From positions 1 through 51,259 of the forward strand of contig NZ_NUQE01000018.1 of the NCBI RefSeq assembly GCF_002582035.1: a stretch of DNA of 51,259 nucleotides, in the 5' to 3' direction. The position numbers and the translations under genes are program-made. This DNA comes from Bacillus pseudomycoides. Lineage in GTDB: Bacteria; Bacillota; Bacilli; Bacillales; Bacillaceae_G. Position 1 is the stretch's first letter, and every line of letters begins with the position of its first letter. Shown one piece after another: positions 17,261 through 27,678 of this stretch. Under the pieces are notes generated by a model. It was not told the DNA's origin. It made no database searches and saw nothing but the letters and a program-made list of their open reading frames with translations.

Positions 17261-18664
17261 ATGGAAAGACAGTCATGGATGGATTTACTGCCAATTGACC
17301 GTTATAAAGTAAGCGCAAGAGGACTGCTCAGTAATTATGACCGTAAAGTGCTTACGATGCTATATCAACCGTTAATCGGTAGTAAAGCTTTTAGTTTATA
17401 TATGACATTGTGGGGGGAATTGGAGCAGGATCGTTTATTTGGAAGAGAAAATACACACCACTCTATTATGGTAACGATGCAAATGCAGCTCCCAGATATT
17501 TATGAAGAACGTATGAAACTAGAGGCAATTGGACTTTTAAATGTGTATATGAAAAAAGAAAAAGATATTCGTATGTTTATTTATGAGTTGCAGCCACCGC
17601 TCATGCCGAAGCAGTTTTTTGATGATATTGTATTGAGTATTTTTTTATATAACCGCTTAAGCAAGACAAAATACAATCAAGTAAAGCAATATTTTTTAGA
17701 AGAAGAATTCGACTTCGTTTCTTATGAAAATATGACACGATCCTTTAATGATGTGTTTGGCTCGTTTAATCCGGGACAAGTTGAGTATGCCAAGGAAGAA
17801 TTGCTTATACCAAATGCAACTGTGATGCCGAGCAGAGCGCAGGGCAATGCACCTCAACTCTGGAATGATTTCTTTGATTTTTCATTGTTTGTAGAAGGTT
17901 TATCAGCGCTCGTTCCACGCAAAGCCATTACAGAACAGTTGCGTGAATGTGTGATGACATTAGCTTACGTATACGGGATTGATCCGCTATCCATGCAAAA
18001 TATTGTTCTCGGTGCTGTTACGGAACATCACACAATTGATATGGAACGACTCCGAAAGGGTGCGCGTGATTGGTACCAATTTGAGAATGGACAAGCGCTC
18101 CCGGTATTTAGTGAACGAACGCAGCCACTGCATGCGCGGACAATGAAAGAGAAAGAGCCGACAACACAAGAAGAAATGCTCATTAAACAGTTAGAAGAAA
18201 TTTCGCCAAGAGAGTTATTAAAAGAAATTTCGGGCGGAGCTGAGCCGACGAAGGCTGATTTGCAAATTATTGAAGAAGTGATGCTGAACCAGAAGCTCAC
18301 ACCGGGCGTTGTAAATGTGCTTATTTATTATGTGATGCTCCGCTCTGATATGAAACTGGCGAAATCGTATGTAGAAAAAATCGCCGGGCACTGGGCTCGT
18401 AAAAAAGTTACAACGGTAACAGAAGCGATGAGTCTTGCGAAAGAGGAAAACCGTCAATATCAAGAGTGGGCAGAAGCAAAGAAAAAAGGAAAGCCGACGA
18501 AGAAAACCGTTCGTACAGAACTTGTACCAGATTGGTTAAAGGAACAAGCTGAGGAAAGTAAAGAATTGGCTGAACAATCGAATCGTAGTGAAGGTCATGA
18601 AAAATTAGAAGAAGAGCGTAAAAAATTAGAGGAAGAGCTAAGAAAATATAAGCGAAACGAATAG
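17261..18664 (+). CDS. dnaB: Replication initiation and membrane attachment protein DnaB
   Basis: Gram-positive helicase loader component (not the helicase). The 467-residue product has a DnaB/DnaD-type winged-helix N-terminal half (DRYKVSARGLLSNYDRKVLTMLYQPL) and a C-terminal DnaB_2 domain around residues 300-390. The tail is strongly charged and probably coiled (KLEEERKKLEEELRKYKRNE). It works with DnaD and DnaI to load the replicative helicase at oriC and restart sites. dnaI follows after 21 bases. Confidence 0.94.
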   Translation: MERQSWMDLLPIDRYKVSARGLLSNYDRKVLTMLYQPLIGSKAFSLYMTLWGELEQDRLFGRENTHHSIMVTMQMQLPDIYEERMKLEAIGLLNVYMKKEKDIRMFIYELQPPLMPKQFFDDIVLSIFLYNRLSKTKYNQVKQYFLEEEFDFVSYENMTRSFNDVFGSFNPGQVEYAKEELLIPNATVMPSRAQGNAPQLWNDFFDFSLFVEGLSALVPRKAITEQLRECVMTLAYVYGIDPLSMQNIVLGAVTEHHTIDMERLRKGARDWYQFENGQALPVFSERTQPLHARTMKEKEPTTQEEMLIKQLEEISPRELLKEISGGAEPTKADLQIIEEVMLNQKLTPGVVNVLIYYVMLRSDMKLAKSYVEKIAGHWARKKVTTVTEAMSLAKEENRQYQEWAEAKKKGKPTKKTVRTELVPDWLKEQAEESKELAEQSNRSEGHEKLEEERKKLEEELRKYKRNE

Positions 18665-18685
18665 AGCTCCCTTTGAGGTGAAGAA

Positions 18686-19621
18686 ATGGAACCGATTCAA
18701 AATACATTTACGAAGTTAATGCAAAATGAAAATTTTAAAAATAGATATGAAGTATTAAAACAAGAAGTAATGGCGCATCCGCGTGTAAAAGAGTTTATAG
18801 AAGAACATCAAGGTGAAGTGACAACGTCCATGATAGAACGCAGCCTTGTGAAGTTATATGAGTACACCGGGCAAAGTGTTGGCTGTCTAGATTGTCCGAA
18901 CCTTGAATCATGTAAAAACATGATTCAAGGATATGAACCGAAGCTTATCATTCAAGGTAAGATGATTGATATTCAATACGATCGCTGTGTGAGAAAAGTA
19001 GCTTATGATGAGAGGAAGAAACATGAGAAACTCATTCAAAGCATTTATATGCCAAAAGATATTCTGCAGGCTTCTATGTCTTCTCTTGATTTGTCAGATA
19101 GGGAGCGATTTGAGGCAATTCGAGCTGCGAATGAATTTTTAAATGAGTATGAATCAGGAAAAAAGGTGCAAGCTTTATATTTTTATGGTCCGTTTGGCGT
19201 TGGGAAAACGTTTATTTTAGGAGCAATTGCAAACGAATTAGCACAGAAGAAAATCAGTTCCATGATCGTATATCTACCAGAGTTTTTGCGGGAAATTAAA
19301 AGCTCACTGCAGAATAATACCATTAGTGAAAAGATTGATGCTGTCAAACATGTGCCGGTGCTCATGTTAGATGATATTGGAGCAGAAGCGATGTCGAGCT
19401 TTGTACGCGATGATGTACTCGGGGCGATTTTACAATTTCGTATGCTTGAGAATTTACCGACGTTTTTTACATCTAACTTTGATTTTAAACAGTTAGAACA
19501 TCATTTAACATATACACAGCGCGGAGAAGCAGAGGAAATGAAAGCGGCCCGTATTATGGAGCGTATTAAATATTTAGCGAAGCCGATTCCTATTGGTGGG
19601 AAAAACCGTCGGTATACGTAA
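18686..19621 (+). CDS. dnaI: Primosomal protein DnaI (helicase loader ATPase)
   Basis: AAA+ loader of the replicative helicase (311 residues). The N-terminal domain (about 1-120) holds the Cys-rich zinc site (CLDCPNLESC). The AAA+ domain shows Walker A GPFGVGKT, Walker B VPVLMLDDIGAE and a sensor region PTFFTSNFDFKQLE. It is translationally close to dnaB; the pair is the standard Bacillus arrangement. Confidence 0.95.
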   Translation: MEPIQNTFTKLMQNENFKNRYEVLKQEVMAHPRVKEFIEEHQGEVTTSMIERSLVKLYEYTGQSVGCLDCPNLESCKNMIQGYEPKLIIQGKMIDIQYDRCVRKVAYDERKKHEKLIQSIYMPKDILQASMSSLDLSDRERFEAIRAANEFLNEYESGKKVQALYFYGPFGVGKTFILGAIANELAQKKISSMIVYLPEFLREIKSSLQNNTISEKIDAVKHVPVLMLDDIGAEAMSSFVRDDVLGAILQFRMLENLPTFFTSNFDFKQLEHHLTYTQRGEAEEMKAARIMERIKYLAKPIPIGGKNRRYT

Positions 19622-19652
19622 AGAGCAAGCAGCGAGCTTGCTCTTTATTTTT
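19620..19652 (+). terminator. Terminator after dnaI
   Basis: AAAGAGCAAGC / GCTTGCTCTTT stem followed by ATTTTTT. Confidence 0.88.
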
Positions 19653-19771
19653 TGGAAGGAAATATAATAAAGCATTACTTTGAATGATAAATTACTTTAC
19701 GCTTGTATCATTTTTTGTACATCCCCTTAATATATATGGAAATAGCAAGGATTATAAAAGGGGGGACAAAA

Positions 19772-20653
19772 GTGATTGAAATCTGCTTTGAAGAAAAAAA
19801 TGATGCTATTGTTATATATAAAGAGCTGAAAAAACGGACAGATGATATATATGCAGAAATAAGCATTTATTTGTACGAACAAATGGTGCTTGTTCATATA
19901 CCAATCCCAGAATCATGCTACATTGATCGAGTGGTTATCCCAGTGCTTGTTCAATATATTATAAGTACAAAACAAGATGAATGGCTAAGTGCTATTTTAA
20001 AAGAGAAGTTTTACTATGAAGAGCGAGAAGAACGAATTCAAATTTTACATATGGCTCATTCTATTTTAAATGGGAAACGTAAGGGGCTAACAGGTGCACC
20101 TTCTAAACAAAGAGGAAAAGAATTAGTAGTTTCTTCCTTGCGAGGGTGGATGCATGATGAGATGTCTTTTTCGTTTGAAGCATACATTCGTTTTCGTTTG
20201 AGAAAGTACAATAAATTTTTATATCGCACTGCAGAGATGGCGATAGATGAATATAAGTTAGAACAAGAGTATCAAATGTTTGTGGAAACGCTCCGGCAGC
20301 AAGTAAGCAGCCGAAAGTCGCGTTTGTCATGCTTGCATCTTGTGTTTGATGACAGTTTTATTTTTTATGATGAAAAGGGAGCTCGTTTAAAACAAGATAA
20401 ACTTGTTCAGTATATAGAAGAAGGATTACTTTCTCAAAAAGACTTGTACATCGATCCGAATATTATGGCGCCGCTTCTTTCGATTGCACCTAAAAAAATT
20501 TATTTGTATACGAAAAAACAAGATCATAATATGATTGTGACAATTCAAAATGTGTTTCAAGAGAGAGTGCAACTATATAAGCTTCATGAATTTGAAAAGA
20601 ACATGAAAAATTATAAAAATAAAGGGAACACCCTTGATTTTCTAAATTTTTGA
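19772..20653 (+). CDS. ytxC: Putative sporulation protein YtxC
   Basis: A 293-residue cytoplasmic protein without membrane segments. It fits the YtxC family by size and position between dnaI and thrS, with a charged middle region (FSFEAYIRFRLRKYNKFLYRT). The GTG at 19772 follows AAAAGGGGGG and gives a normal N-terminus; the open frame upstream (from 19703) has no site. The molecular role is unknown; the family name derives from association with sporulation. Confidence 0.82.
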   Translation: MIEICFEEKNDAIVIYKELKKRTDDIYAEISIYLYEQMVLVHIPIPESCYIDRVVIPVLVQYIISTKQDEWLSAILKEKFYYEEREERIQILHMAHSILNGKRKGLTGAPSKQRGKELVVSSLRGWMHDEMSFSFEAYIRFRLRKYNKFLYRTAEMAIDEYKLEQEYQMFVETLRQQVSSRKSRLSCLHLVFDDSFIFYDEKGARLKQDKLVQYIEEGLLSQKDLYIDPNIMAPLLSIAPKKIYLYTKKQDHNMIVTIQNVFQERVQLYKLHEFEKNMKNYKNKGNTLDFLNF

Positions 20654-20695
20654 GCATATAATTACGTACATACATGAAAATACATGAAAATGTTA

Positions 20696-20936
20696 CGATG
20701 AGGACATGGGTAATTGTCTACGATTCTCAGAGAGAGAAGCCTTAGGCTGTGAGCTTCTTAATACGAGATTATTACTTACCACCTCTGAACTTCAGCAGTG
20801 AACGAAATTCTAGTAATTGCTGACGGTAAATGCCGTTATAATGAACTTGAGCAGTTAACAATGCGTTAGCTGGAACAAGGGTGGAACCACGAATTCAACA
20901 CTCGTCCCTTTTTATAGGGATGGGTGTTTTTTATTT
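20696..20936 (+). promoter_or_regulatory. T-box leader of thrS (specifier ACC, Thr)
   Basis: Senses uncharged tRNA-Thr. The specifier ACC lies at 20778-20780, followed by ACCTCTGAAC as in the other T-boxes here. The T-box sequence AAGGGTGGAACCACG is at 20877-20891, followed by a terminator (AACACTCGTCCCT / AGGGATGGGTGTT, about 20898-20927, then T run). The intact elements and the agreement of specifier with the downstream gene make this firm. Confidence 0.93.
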
Positions 20937-20962
20937 TGACTATGAAAAAGGAGTGACCAAAG

Positions 20963-22894
20963 ATGGCAGATGTAGTAAAAATTACATTCCCAGACGGAGC
21001 TGTGAAGGAGTTTCCAAAAGGAACGACAACAGAAGATATTGCTGCTTCTATTAGCCCTGGCTTAAAGAAAAAAGCGATTGCAGGGAAATTAAACGAGGAA
21101 ATGGTAGACTTACGTACACCGATTGAGCAAGATGGTACAATTTCGATCGTTACATTAGATTCTGAAGATGGATTATACATTTTACGCCACTCAACAGCTC
21201 ACCTTCTAGCACAAGCATTAAAGCGTTTATATAAAGATGTGAAGCTTGGAATTGGACCTGTTATTGAAAATGGCTTCTACTACGATATCGACATGGAAGA
21301 AGCAATTACAGTTGAGGATTTCCCGAAAATTGAGAAAGAAATGCAAAAGATTGTAAACGAGAACTTAGAAATCGTTCGTCATGAGGTACCACGTGCTGAA
21401 GCACTTCATCGTTATGAAGAAATCGGTGACGAGCTAAAATTAGAATTGATTAACGATCTTCCAGAAGATGCGGTAATTTCAATTTATGAACAAGGCGAGT
21501 TCTTCGATCTTTGCCGCGGAGTTCACCTTCCATCTACAGGGAAGATTAAAGTATTTAAATTGTTAAGCGTGGCAGGTGCTTACTGGCGCGGAGATAGCAA
21601 TAATAAAATGCTACAACGTATTTACGGTACTGCATTTGTGAAAAAAGCAGAATTAGATGAGCATTTACGTCTTCTTGAAGAAGCGAAAGAACGCGACCAC
21701 CGTAAATTAGGAAAAGAATTAAAATTATTTACAAACAGCCAAAAAGTAGGACAAGGACTACCGCTTTGGTTACCAAAAGGTGCAACAATCCGCCGTATTA
21801 TTGAGCGTTACATCGTGGATAAAGAAGTAAGCTTAGGATATGATCACGTATACACTCCTGTAATGGGAAGTGTTGATTTATACAAAACTTCAGGACACTG
21901 GGATCACTATCAAGATGGCATGTTCCCAGCAATGGAAATGGACAATGAACAATTAGTACTTCGTCCAATGAACTGTCCGCATCATATGATGGTATATAAA
22001 AGTGATATTCATAGCTATCGTGAGTTACCAATCCGTATTGCAGAGCTTGGTACAATGCACCGCTATGAGATGTCCGGAGCTCTATCTGGCCTGCAACGTG
22101 TACGCGGAATGACTTTAAATGATGCACACATTTTCGTACGCCCAGACCAAATTAAAGAAGAGTTCAAACGTGTTGTAAACTTAACTTTAGAAGTATACAA
22201 AGATTTCGGTTTAGAAGATTATTCATTCCGTTTATCTTATCGTGATCCAGAAGATACTAAAAAGTATTATGATGACGATGAAATGTGGGAAAAAGCACAA
22301 TCAATGTTAAAAGAAGCTATGGATGAAATGGGTCTTGATTACTATGAAGCTGAGGGTGAAGCTGCATTCTACGGTCCGAAACTTGACGTGCAAGTTCGTA
22401 CTGCGCTTGGAAAAGACGAAACACTTTCAACTGTACAATTAGACTTCTTACTTCCAGAACGCTTTGAGTTAACTTACATCGGTGAAGACGGTAAGCATCA
22501 TCGTCCAGTTGTTATCCACCGCGGTGTTGTATCAACTATGGAACGCTTTGTTGCCTTCTTAATCGAAGAATATAAAGGTGCATTCCCAACTTGGTTAGCG
22601 CCAGTTCAAGTGCAAGTAATTCCAGTTTCTCCGCAAGTACATTTAGACTATGCGAAGAAAGTACAAGAAGAATTACAACGTGCTGGTATTCGCGTTGAAG
22701 TGGATACTCGTGATGAGAAGATCGGTTATAAGATCCGTGAGGCACAAATGCAAAAAATTCCGTATATGCTTGTAGTAGGTGACAATGAAGTTGCTGAAAC
22801 TGGTGTAAACGTACGTAAATATGGTGAACAAAAATCAGAAACAATTTCATTGGATGCTTTCGTTGACTTAATTAAAGTTGAAGGAAAACGATAA
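20963..22894 (+). CDS. thrS: Threonyl-tRNA synthetase
   Basis: Charges tRNA-Thr (643 residues). Domains in order: TGS (1-61, [18 protein letters not shown]), editing domain (about 65-240, with [11 protein letters not shown]), class II catalytic core (about 270-535, with [15 protein letters not shown] supplying a zinc Cys, [17 protein letters not shown] and [13 protein letters not shown]), and anticodon-binding domain (about 540-643). Preceded by its own T-box. Only one copy is in the window; Bacillus can carry a second (thrZ) elsewhere. Confidence 0.97.
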   Translation: MADVVKITFPDGAVKEFPKGTTTEDIAASISPGLKKKAIAGKLNEEMVDLRTPIEQDGTISIVTLDSEDGLYILRHSTAHLLAQALKRLYKDVKLGIGPVIENGFYYDIDMEEAITVEDFPKIEKEMQKIVNENLEIVRHEVPRAEALHRYEEIGDELKLELINDLPEDAVISIYEQGEFFDLCRGVHLPSTGKIKVFKLLSVAGAYWRGDSNNKMLQRIYGTAFVKKAELDEHLRLLEEAKERDHRKLGKELKLFTNSQKVGQGLPLWLPKGATIRRIIERYIVDKEVSLGYDHVYTPVMGSVDLYKTSGHWDHYQDGMFPAMEMDNEQLVLRPMNCPHHMMVYKSDIHSYRELPIRIAELGTMHRYEMSGALSGLQRVRGMTLNDAHIFVRPDQIKEEFKRVVNLTLEVYKDFGLEDYSFRLSYRDPEDTKKYYDDDEMWEKAQSMLKEAMDEMGLDYYEAEGEAAFYGPKLDVQVRTALGKDETLSTVQLDFLLPERFELTYIGEDGKHHRPVVIHRGVVSTMERFVAFLIEEYKGAFPTWLAPVQVQVIPVSPQVHLDYAKKVQEELQRAGIRVEVDTRDEKIGYKIREAQMQKIPYMLVVGDNEVAETGVNVRKYGEQKSETISLDAFVDLIKVEGKR

Positions 22895-22895
22895 G

Positions 22896-22925
22896 AAAAA
22901 GTCGCGGTTCGTCCGCGGCTTTTTT
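22896..22925 (+). terminator. Terminator after thrS
   Basis: GTCGCGG / CCGCGGC stem flanked by AAAAA and TTTTTT. Confidence 0.9.
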
Positions 22926-23039
22926 GTATCGTTTTTGTTTGGTAATAAGAACCAAAGTTCGCTTTGTATAAAAAAATGTTGCATGTATTCGTTTTGTTTG
23001 TTACAATATTTTTTGTTGCTACTTAAGAAGCTTGACTTC

Positions 23040-23210
23040 TTGACACGCATCACGTCCTATGATAGAATCATCAAGGATAATAGAATACGGATTTGTGGAA
23101 CAAGTAGAAGCACCCGCTTCTCACCTGATTGACGCGCAAGCAGTTTCCAGGTAAATGTATTTCTTACTTAAGATATTACAAGTGTGGGTGTTATGTGCCC
23201 GCACTTTTTT
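23040..23210 (+). promoter_or_regulatory. infC promoter and L20-type attenuator leader
   Basis: TTGACA (23040-23045), 17 bases, TAGAAT (23063-23068) is a strong sigma-A promoter. The leader ends in a terminator AGTGTGGG / CCCGCACT plus TTTTTT (23181-23210). GCACCCGC near 23110 could pair with GTGGGTG in the terminator, giving alternative folds. In Bacillus this leader binds ribosomal protein L20, which represses infC-rpmI-rplT; the L20 role here follows from gene order and layout. Confidence 0.8.
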
Positions 23211-23266
23211 GTTTGGGTTCTGCCTTCCCAAAACGTATTCCCATAAAACCTTGGAGGTGGCTTACT

Positions 23267-23782
23267 ATTAGCAAGGACATGATGATTAACGAGCAAATTC
23301 GTGCACGTGAAGTACGTTTAGTTGGTGCAAATGGTGATCAACTTGGAATTAAGTCTCGTCAAGAAGCATTAGATATGGCTGCGAACGTAAATCTTGATCT
23401 AGTATTAGTTGCTCCAAATGCGAAACCACCAGTATGCCGTATTATGGACTACGGAAAATTCCGCTTTGAGCAACAAAAGAAAGAAAAAGAGCAGCGCAAA
23501 AATCAAAAAATCATTAGCATGAAAGAAGTACGTTTAAGTCCAACAATTGATGAACATGACTTTAACACAAAACTTCGCAATGCTATTAAATTCTTGGAGA
23601 AAGGCGACAAAGTTAAAGCGTCTATTCGCTTTAAAGGTCGTGCTATTACTCATAAAGAAATCGGTCAACGTGTTTTAGATCGCTTCTCTGAAGCTTGTGC
23701 TGAAGTTAGTACAATTGAATCTAAGCCAAAAATGGAAGGACGCAGTATGTTCTTAGTTTTAGCACCGAAAAATGATAAGTAA
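23267..23782 (+). CDS. infC: Translation initiation factor IF-3 (ATT start)
   Basis: Prevents premature subunit joining and checks start codon pairing. The 171-residue product has the N-domain ([24 protein letters not shown]), a basic linker ([16 protein letters not shown]) and the C-domain ([40 protein letters not shown]). No ATG/GTG/TTG lies at a good distance from GGAGGTGG; ATT at 23267 does, giving (M)[10 protein letters not shown] rare start is known for infC and allows autoregulation. In-frame ATGs at 23279 and 23282 are further from the site. Confidence 0.93.
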   Translation: MSKDMMINEQIRAREVRLVGANGDQLGIKSRQEALDMAANVNLDLVLVAPNAKPPVCRIMDYGKFRFEQQKKEKEQRKNQKIISMKEVRLSPTIDEHDFNTKLRNAIKFLEKGDKVKASIRFKGRAITHKEIGQRVLDRFSEACAEVSTIESKPKMEGRSMFLVLAPKNDK

Positions 23783-23803
23783 TAAATAGAGGAGGAAATC
23801 ACT

Positions 23804-24001
23804 ATGCCTAAACAGAAAACTCACCGCGGCGCTGCAAAGCGTTTCAAAAAAACAGGATCTGGTAAACTAAAGCGTTCTCACGCTTACACAAGCCACTTAT
23901 TCGCTAACAAATCTACAAAAGCTAAACGTAAATTACGTAAAGCTGGTGTAGTAAGCGCTGGTGACTTCAAACGTATTCGTCAAATGCTTGACAACATGTA
24001 A
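23804..24001 (+). CDS. rpmI: 50S ribosomal protein L35
   Basis: Basic 65-residue protein of the large subunit with the family's [20 protein letters not shown] start and [16 protein letters not shown] core. GAGGAGG precedes the ATG. Middle gene of infC-rpmI-rplT. Confidence 0.97.
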   Translation: MPKQKTHRGAAKRFKKTGSGKLKRSHAYTSHLFANKSTKAKRKLRKAGVVSAGDFKRIRQMLDNM

Positions 24002-24041
24002 TTAATATTTTGTTCAGATAGATATCTAGGAGGGAAATAAT

Positions 24042-24401
24042 ATGCCAAGAGTAAAAGGTGGTACGGTTACTCGTAAACGTCGTAAAAAAATTATTAAATT
24101 AGCAAAAGGTTACTACGGTTCTAAACATACATTATACAAAGTTGCTAACCAACAAGTAATGAAATCTTTAATGTATGCGTTCCGTGACCGTCGTCAAAAG
24201 AAACGTGACTTCCGTAAATTATGGATCACTCGTATTAACGCAGCTGCTCGTATGAACGGTCTTTCTTACAGCCGTTTAATGAACGGTCTTAAAGTTGCTG
24301 GTATCGAAGTAAACCGCAAAATGCTTGCTGACCTAGCTGTTCATGACGAAAAAGCTTTCGCTGAATTAGCAACAGCTGCTAAAACTGCTTTAAACAAGTA
24401 A
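24042..24401 (+). CDS. rplT: 50S ribosomal protein L20
   Basis: Large-subunit assembly protein and, in Bacillus, repressor of its own operon through the leader RNA. The 119-residue sequence starts [20 protein letters not shown] and contains the long basic helix [19 protein letters not shown] and the globular C-terminus. Site AGGAGGG. Last gene of the operon. Confidence 0.97.
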   Translation: MPRVKGGTVTRKRRKKIIKLAKGYYGSKHTLYKVANQQVMKSLMYAFRDRRQKKRDFRKLWITRINAAARMNGLSYSRLMNGLKVAGIEVNRKMLADLAVHDEKAFAELATAAKTALNK

Positions 24402-24408
24402 TGATAAT

Positions 24409-24442
24409 AAATCCTTAGGACATTGTTCCTAAGGATTTTTTT
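24409..24442 (+). terminator. Terminator after rplT
   Basis: AAATCCTTAGGA / TCCTAAGGATTT stem followed by TTTT. Confidence 0.9.
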
Positions 24443-24583
24443 ATTGTCTATCATCTAAAAATAAATCCTAATATTCACAAAAATTTCAATTAATATCCAG
24501 AAAAGAATCCCTTTCGTAAATAGAAATGTTTTAATATGTAAATGAAAACTTTTTCAAAAAAGCGGGTTGAAGGAGGAATTCAT

Positions 24584-25600
24584 TTGAAAGCAGCTGTTGT
24601 AAACCAATTTAAAGAACAATTAGAGGTAAAGGACGTACCGAAACCGAAAGCAGGTCCGAATCAAGTACTTGTACATATTCACGCTTGCGGCGTTTGTCAT
24701 ACGGACTTACATGCGGCGCACGGTGATTGGCCAGTAAAGCCGAAGCTGCCATTAATTCCAGGACATGAAGGTGCTGGTATAATTGAAGAAGTCGGCGAAG
24801 GTGTTACACACTTAAAAGTTGGTGATCGTGTTGGGATTCCGTGGTTATATTCAGCATGTGGTCATTGTGAATACTGTTTAACAGGAAGAGAAACGCTTTG
24901 CTTGGATCAACATAACGCCGGCTATTCTGTTGATGGCGGTTATGCCGAATATTGCGTCGCGGCAGCGGATTACGTAATGCAAGTACCTGAGAACTTAAGT
25001 TTTATTGACGCAGCACCGCTGTTTTGTGCAGGTGTTACAACATATAAAGCGTTAAAAGTATCTGAAGCAAAACCTGGACAGTGGGTTGCTATCTTTGGGA
25101 TTGGTGGACTTGGACATCTAGCAGTACAATATGCAAAGGCAATGGGCTTACACGTTGTAGCTGTGGATACAGTTGATGAAAAACTTGAACTCGCAAAAGA
25201 ATTGGGTGCAGATTTAGTTGTGAATCCATTAAAAGAGGATGCAGCACTTTGGATTCATGAACAAGTAAATGGTGTGCATGCTTCCGTTTGTACAGCTGTG
25301 TCGAAGCCGGCATTTGACCAAGCTTACCGTGCAGTGCGCCGCGGCGGATCATGCGTTGCAGTCGGTTTACCGCCAGAAATGATGGAAGTGCCAATTTTTG
25401 ATACCGTATTAAACGCTGTGAAAATCGTTGGCTCTATCGTTGGAACGCGTAAAGATTTACAAGAAGCACTGCAATTTGCCGCAGAAGGAAAAGTAAAAGT
25501 AATTATTGAAACACGTCATCTTCATGAAATTAATGATATATTTTCTGAAATGGAAGAAGGAAAGATCAATGGACGTGTTGTGTTAGATATGACAAAGTAG
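24584..25600 (+). CDS. adhA: Zinc-containing alcohol dehydrogenase
   Basis: Medium-chain NAD-dependent alcohol dehydrogenase (338 residues). Catalytic zinc site: [16 protein letters not shown] and GHEGAG, plus a later Cys ([12 protein letters not shown]). Structural zinc lobe: [15 protein letters not shown]. Rossmann [20 protein letters not shown] at 24584 follows AAGGAGG; an ATG at 24542 would add 14 residues without a site. Likely interconverts ethanol and acetaldehyde; exact substrate is not shown. It is an insertion relative to the B. subtilis order. Confidence 0.92.
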   Translation: MKAAVVNQFKEQLEVKDVPKPKAGPNQVLVHIHACGVCHTDLHAAHGDWPVKPKLPLIPGHEGAGIIEEVGEGVTHLKVGDRVGIPWLYSACGHCEYCLTGRETLCLDQHNAGYSVDGGYAEYCVAAADYVMQVPENLSFIDAAPLFCAGVTTYKALKVSEAKPGQWVAIFGIGGLGHLAVQYAKAMGLHVVAVDTVDEKLELAKELGADLVVNPLKEDAALWIHEQVNGVHASVCTAVSKPAFDQAYRAVRRGGSCVAVGLPPEMMEVPIFDTVLNAVKIVGSIVGTRKDLQEALQFAAEGKVKVIIETRHLHEINDIFSEMEEGKINGRVVLDMTK

Positions 25601-25629
25601 GCATAAAAGATACAATAATATAGAAGAAT

Positions 25630-25671
25630 AAACATAAAAAGTCGGAGGTATTTCTCGGGCTTTTTATGTTT
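25630..25671 (+). terminator. Terminator after adhA
   Basis: AAACATAAAAAGTC pairs with GGCTTTTTATGTTT (one G-T pair), leaving a loop of about 13 bases. Its 3' arm is T-rich. Confidence 0.65.
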
Positions 25672-25820
25672 ATCCTTCTATTCGCGGGCAGTAAGACCCC
25701 GCCTCAAGATTGTGAGGAGTTCGAAGAAGATAAGTGGGGGATGCCCGTAAGAGCCCGATTGCTTCAACTAACCATCAGAGGGAGAGGAAGAACCCCCCTC
25801 TGATGGAAGTTTCATTTTAT
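25672..25820 (+). repeat. Full-length family 2 (bcr-like) repeat
   Basis: Starts ATCCTTCTATTCGCGGGCAGTAAGACCCC-type sequence and passes through CGAAGAAGATAAGTGGGGG, GAGCCCGATTG, the CCATCAGAGGG / CCCTCTGATGG arm pair and AAGTTTCATTTTAT. The second arm pair carries compensated changes (AGAGGG with CCCTCT), which supports pressure on base pairing. Confidence 0.78.
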
Positions 25821-25991
25821 TTGAATAAAATATGCTGTGAAAAGGGAGTTTGACTTCAGACATTCATGTCTTTCCACGCGAAACTGACACTGTTATAATG
25901 TAAGAATGTAACTTGCTTATTTTCTTATATTTACCATTAGAATGGAACAATATCGGATAATATTTATTGGATATTGAAGGAGGAGTACGTT

Positions 25992-26483
25992 TTGGATTTA
26001 CTACAACTATTTAAATTACAAAAAGAATTAGATGATCGTATTGTGAGAGAACACAATTTAGAGCCGAAAAAGTTATTAAAAGAAAAAATGCTAGCGCTTC
26101 TTGTAGAAATTGGGGAACTTGCAAATGAAACACGCTGTTTTAAATATTGGAGCAACAAGCCAGCATCTGAGCGTCAAGTTGTACTAGAAGAGTATGTGGA
26201 TGGTTTACATTTTATTTTATCTATTGGAATTGACTTAGGAATTGATAAAAATTTCTTATTTTATAAATGTTCAATAACTAATAAAACACAGGTAGAAATT
26301 TTCTTAGATGCATATGCAAAAGCAATTCGTTTTAATGAACAGCCGTCAATTACAAATTATATTGAATTGTTTACGAGCTACCTTCGCTTAGGACAAGAAC
26401 TTGATTTTGGTCAAGAAGAGATTGAGAAAGCATATTTAGATAAAAACGAAGTGAATCATCAGCGTCAAACAGAAGGGTATTAA
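25992..26483 (+). CDS. All-alpha dUTPase / MazG-like nucleotide pyrophosphohydrolase
   Basis: A 163-residue helical protein. It has the metal-binding patterns of the all-alpha NTP pyrophosphatase superfamily: [15 protein letters not shown] (E-x-x-E type helix) and [18 protein letters not shown] (E-x-x-D type helix). The size and the cluster FKYWSNKP match dimeric dUTPases of Bacillus and phages. TTG at 25992 follows AGGAGGAG. It would hydrolyse dUTP to dUMP; the substrate is inferred. ysdC starts 71 bases later. Confidence 0.82.
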   Translation: MDLLQLFKLQKELDDRIVREHNLEPKKLLKEKMLALLVEIGELANETRCFKYWSNKPASERQVVLEEYVDGLHFILSIGIDLGIDKNFLFYKCSITNKTQVEIFLDAYAKAIRFNEQPSITNYIELFTSYLRLGQELDFGQEEIEKAYLDKNEVNHQRQTEGY

Positions 26484-26554
26484 TTGAGTGTTTTGAATAT
26501 TATTTTCCTCTCTTGTATAATGAAAGGGATGAAGAAAAAGGAGGTCATTGTTCA

Positions 26555-27640
26555 ATGACAAAACTAGATGCGACATTGACAATGTTAAAAGAACTAACAG
26601 ACGCGCGTGGGATCGCAGGAAATGAGCGTGAGCCTCGTGAAGTAATGAAGAAATATATCACACCATTTGCTGATGAAGTATCAACAGACAACTTAGGAAG
26701 CTTAGTTGCGAAAAAAATTGGTGACGGTAACGGCCCGAAAATTATGGTAGCTGGTCACTTAGATGAAGTTGGTTTTATGATTACACGAATTGATGATAAA
26801 GGTTTCTTACGCTTCCAAACGGTTGGCGGCTGGTGGTCACAAGTTATGTTAGCGCAGCGCGTTACAATTGTTACGAGCAAAGGTGATGTAACGGGTGTCA
26901 TTGGTTCAAAGCCACCCCACGTTTTACCAGCTGAAGCTCGTAAAAAACCAGTTGATATTAAAGATATGTTTATTGATATTGGTGCTTCTAGTAAAGAAGA
27001 GGCAATGGAGTGGGGCGTACGTCCAGGAGATCAAGTTGTACCATACTTCGAATTCCAAGTGATGAAAAATGAGAAAATGTTACTTGCGAAAGCATGGGAC
27101 AACCGCATTGGCTGTGCAATCGCAATCGATGTTTTACAACAATTAAAAGATGAAAAACATCCAAACATTGTATACGGTGTTGGAACTGTACAAGAAGAAG
27201 TAGGTCTTCGCGGAGCGAAAACATCTGCACATTATATTCAACCTGACATCGCATTTGCAGTCGATGTTGGTATTGCTGGTGATACACCAGGTATAAGCGA
27301 AAAAGAAGCACAAGGTAAAATGGGTGATGGCCCGCAAATTATTTTATATGATGCATCTATCGTTGGACATAAAGGTCTTCGTGACTTCGTTGTTGGCGTA
27401 GCGGATGAATTAAACATCCCATATCAATACGATGCACTTCCAGGCGGCGGAACGGATGCAGGTGCAATTCATATTTCTGTGGATGGTATTCCAGCGATGG
27501 CAATTACAATTGCGACTCGTTATATTCATTCTCATGCTGCAATGTTACATCGCGATGACTATGAAAATACAGTGAAGTTAATTGTAGAAGTTGTGAAACG
27601 TCTTGATGCTGAGGCCGTACATAACATTACATTTGATTGA
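26555..27640 (+). CDS. ysdC: M42-family aminopeptidase / glucanase-like protein YsdC
   Basis: Metal-dependent aminopeptidase family (361 residues). Metal ligands are visible in [50 protein letters not shown] and the final [14 protein letters not shown]. The central insert (residues about 70-160) is the usual M42 PDZ-like domain. ATG at 26555 follows AAAGGAGG. The family includes deblocking aminopeptidases; early names as endoglucanase are doubtful. Confidence 0.93.
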   Translation: MTKLDATLTMLKELTDARGIAGNEREPREVMKKYITPFADEVSTDNLGSLVAKKIGDGNGPKIMVAGHLDEVGFMITRIDDKGFLRFQTVGGWWSQVMLAQRVTIVTSKGDVTGVIGSKPPHVLPAEARKKPVDIKDMFIDIGASSKEEAMEWGVRPGDQVVPYFEFQVMKNEKMLLAKAWDNRIGCAIAIDVLQQLKDEKHPNIVYGVGTVQEEVGLRGAKTSAHYIQPDIAFAVDVGIAGDTPGISEKEAQGKMGDGPQIILYDASIVGHKGLRDFVVGVADELNIPYQYDALPGGGTDAGAIHISVDGIPAMAITIATRYIHSHAAMLHRDDYENTVKLIVEVVKRLDAEAVHNITFD

Positions 27641-27646
27641 TATACG

Positions 27647-27677
27647 AAAGAGCGAAAGGACATTCCTTTCGCTCTTT
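27647..27677. terminator. Bidirectional terminator between ysdC and the TetR gene
   Basis: AAAGAGCGAAAGGA / TCCTTTCGCTCTTT, a perfect 14-bp stem with a 3-base loop and A/T runs on both sides, serving two convergent genes. Confidence 0.88.
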
Positions 27678-27678
27678 T

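Noticed and set aside
23129-23266. infC extension upstream to an ATG at 23129
   Set aside because: It would run through the L20 leader terminator, and its sequence is unlike IF-3.
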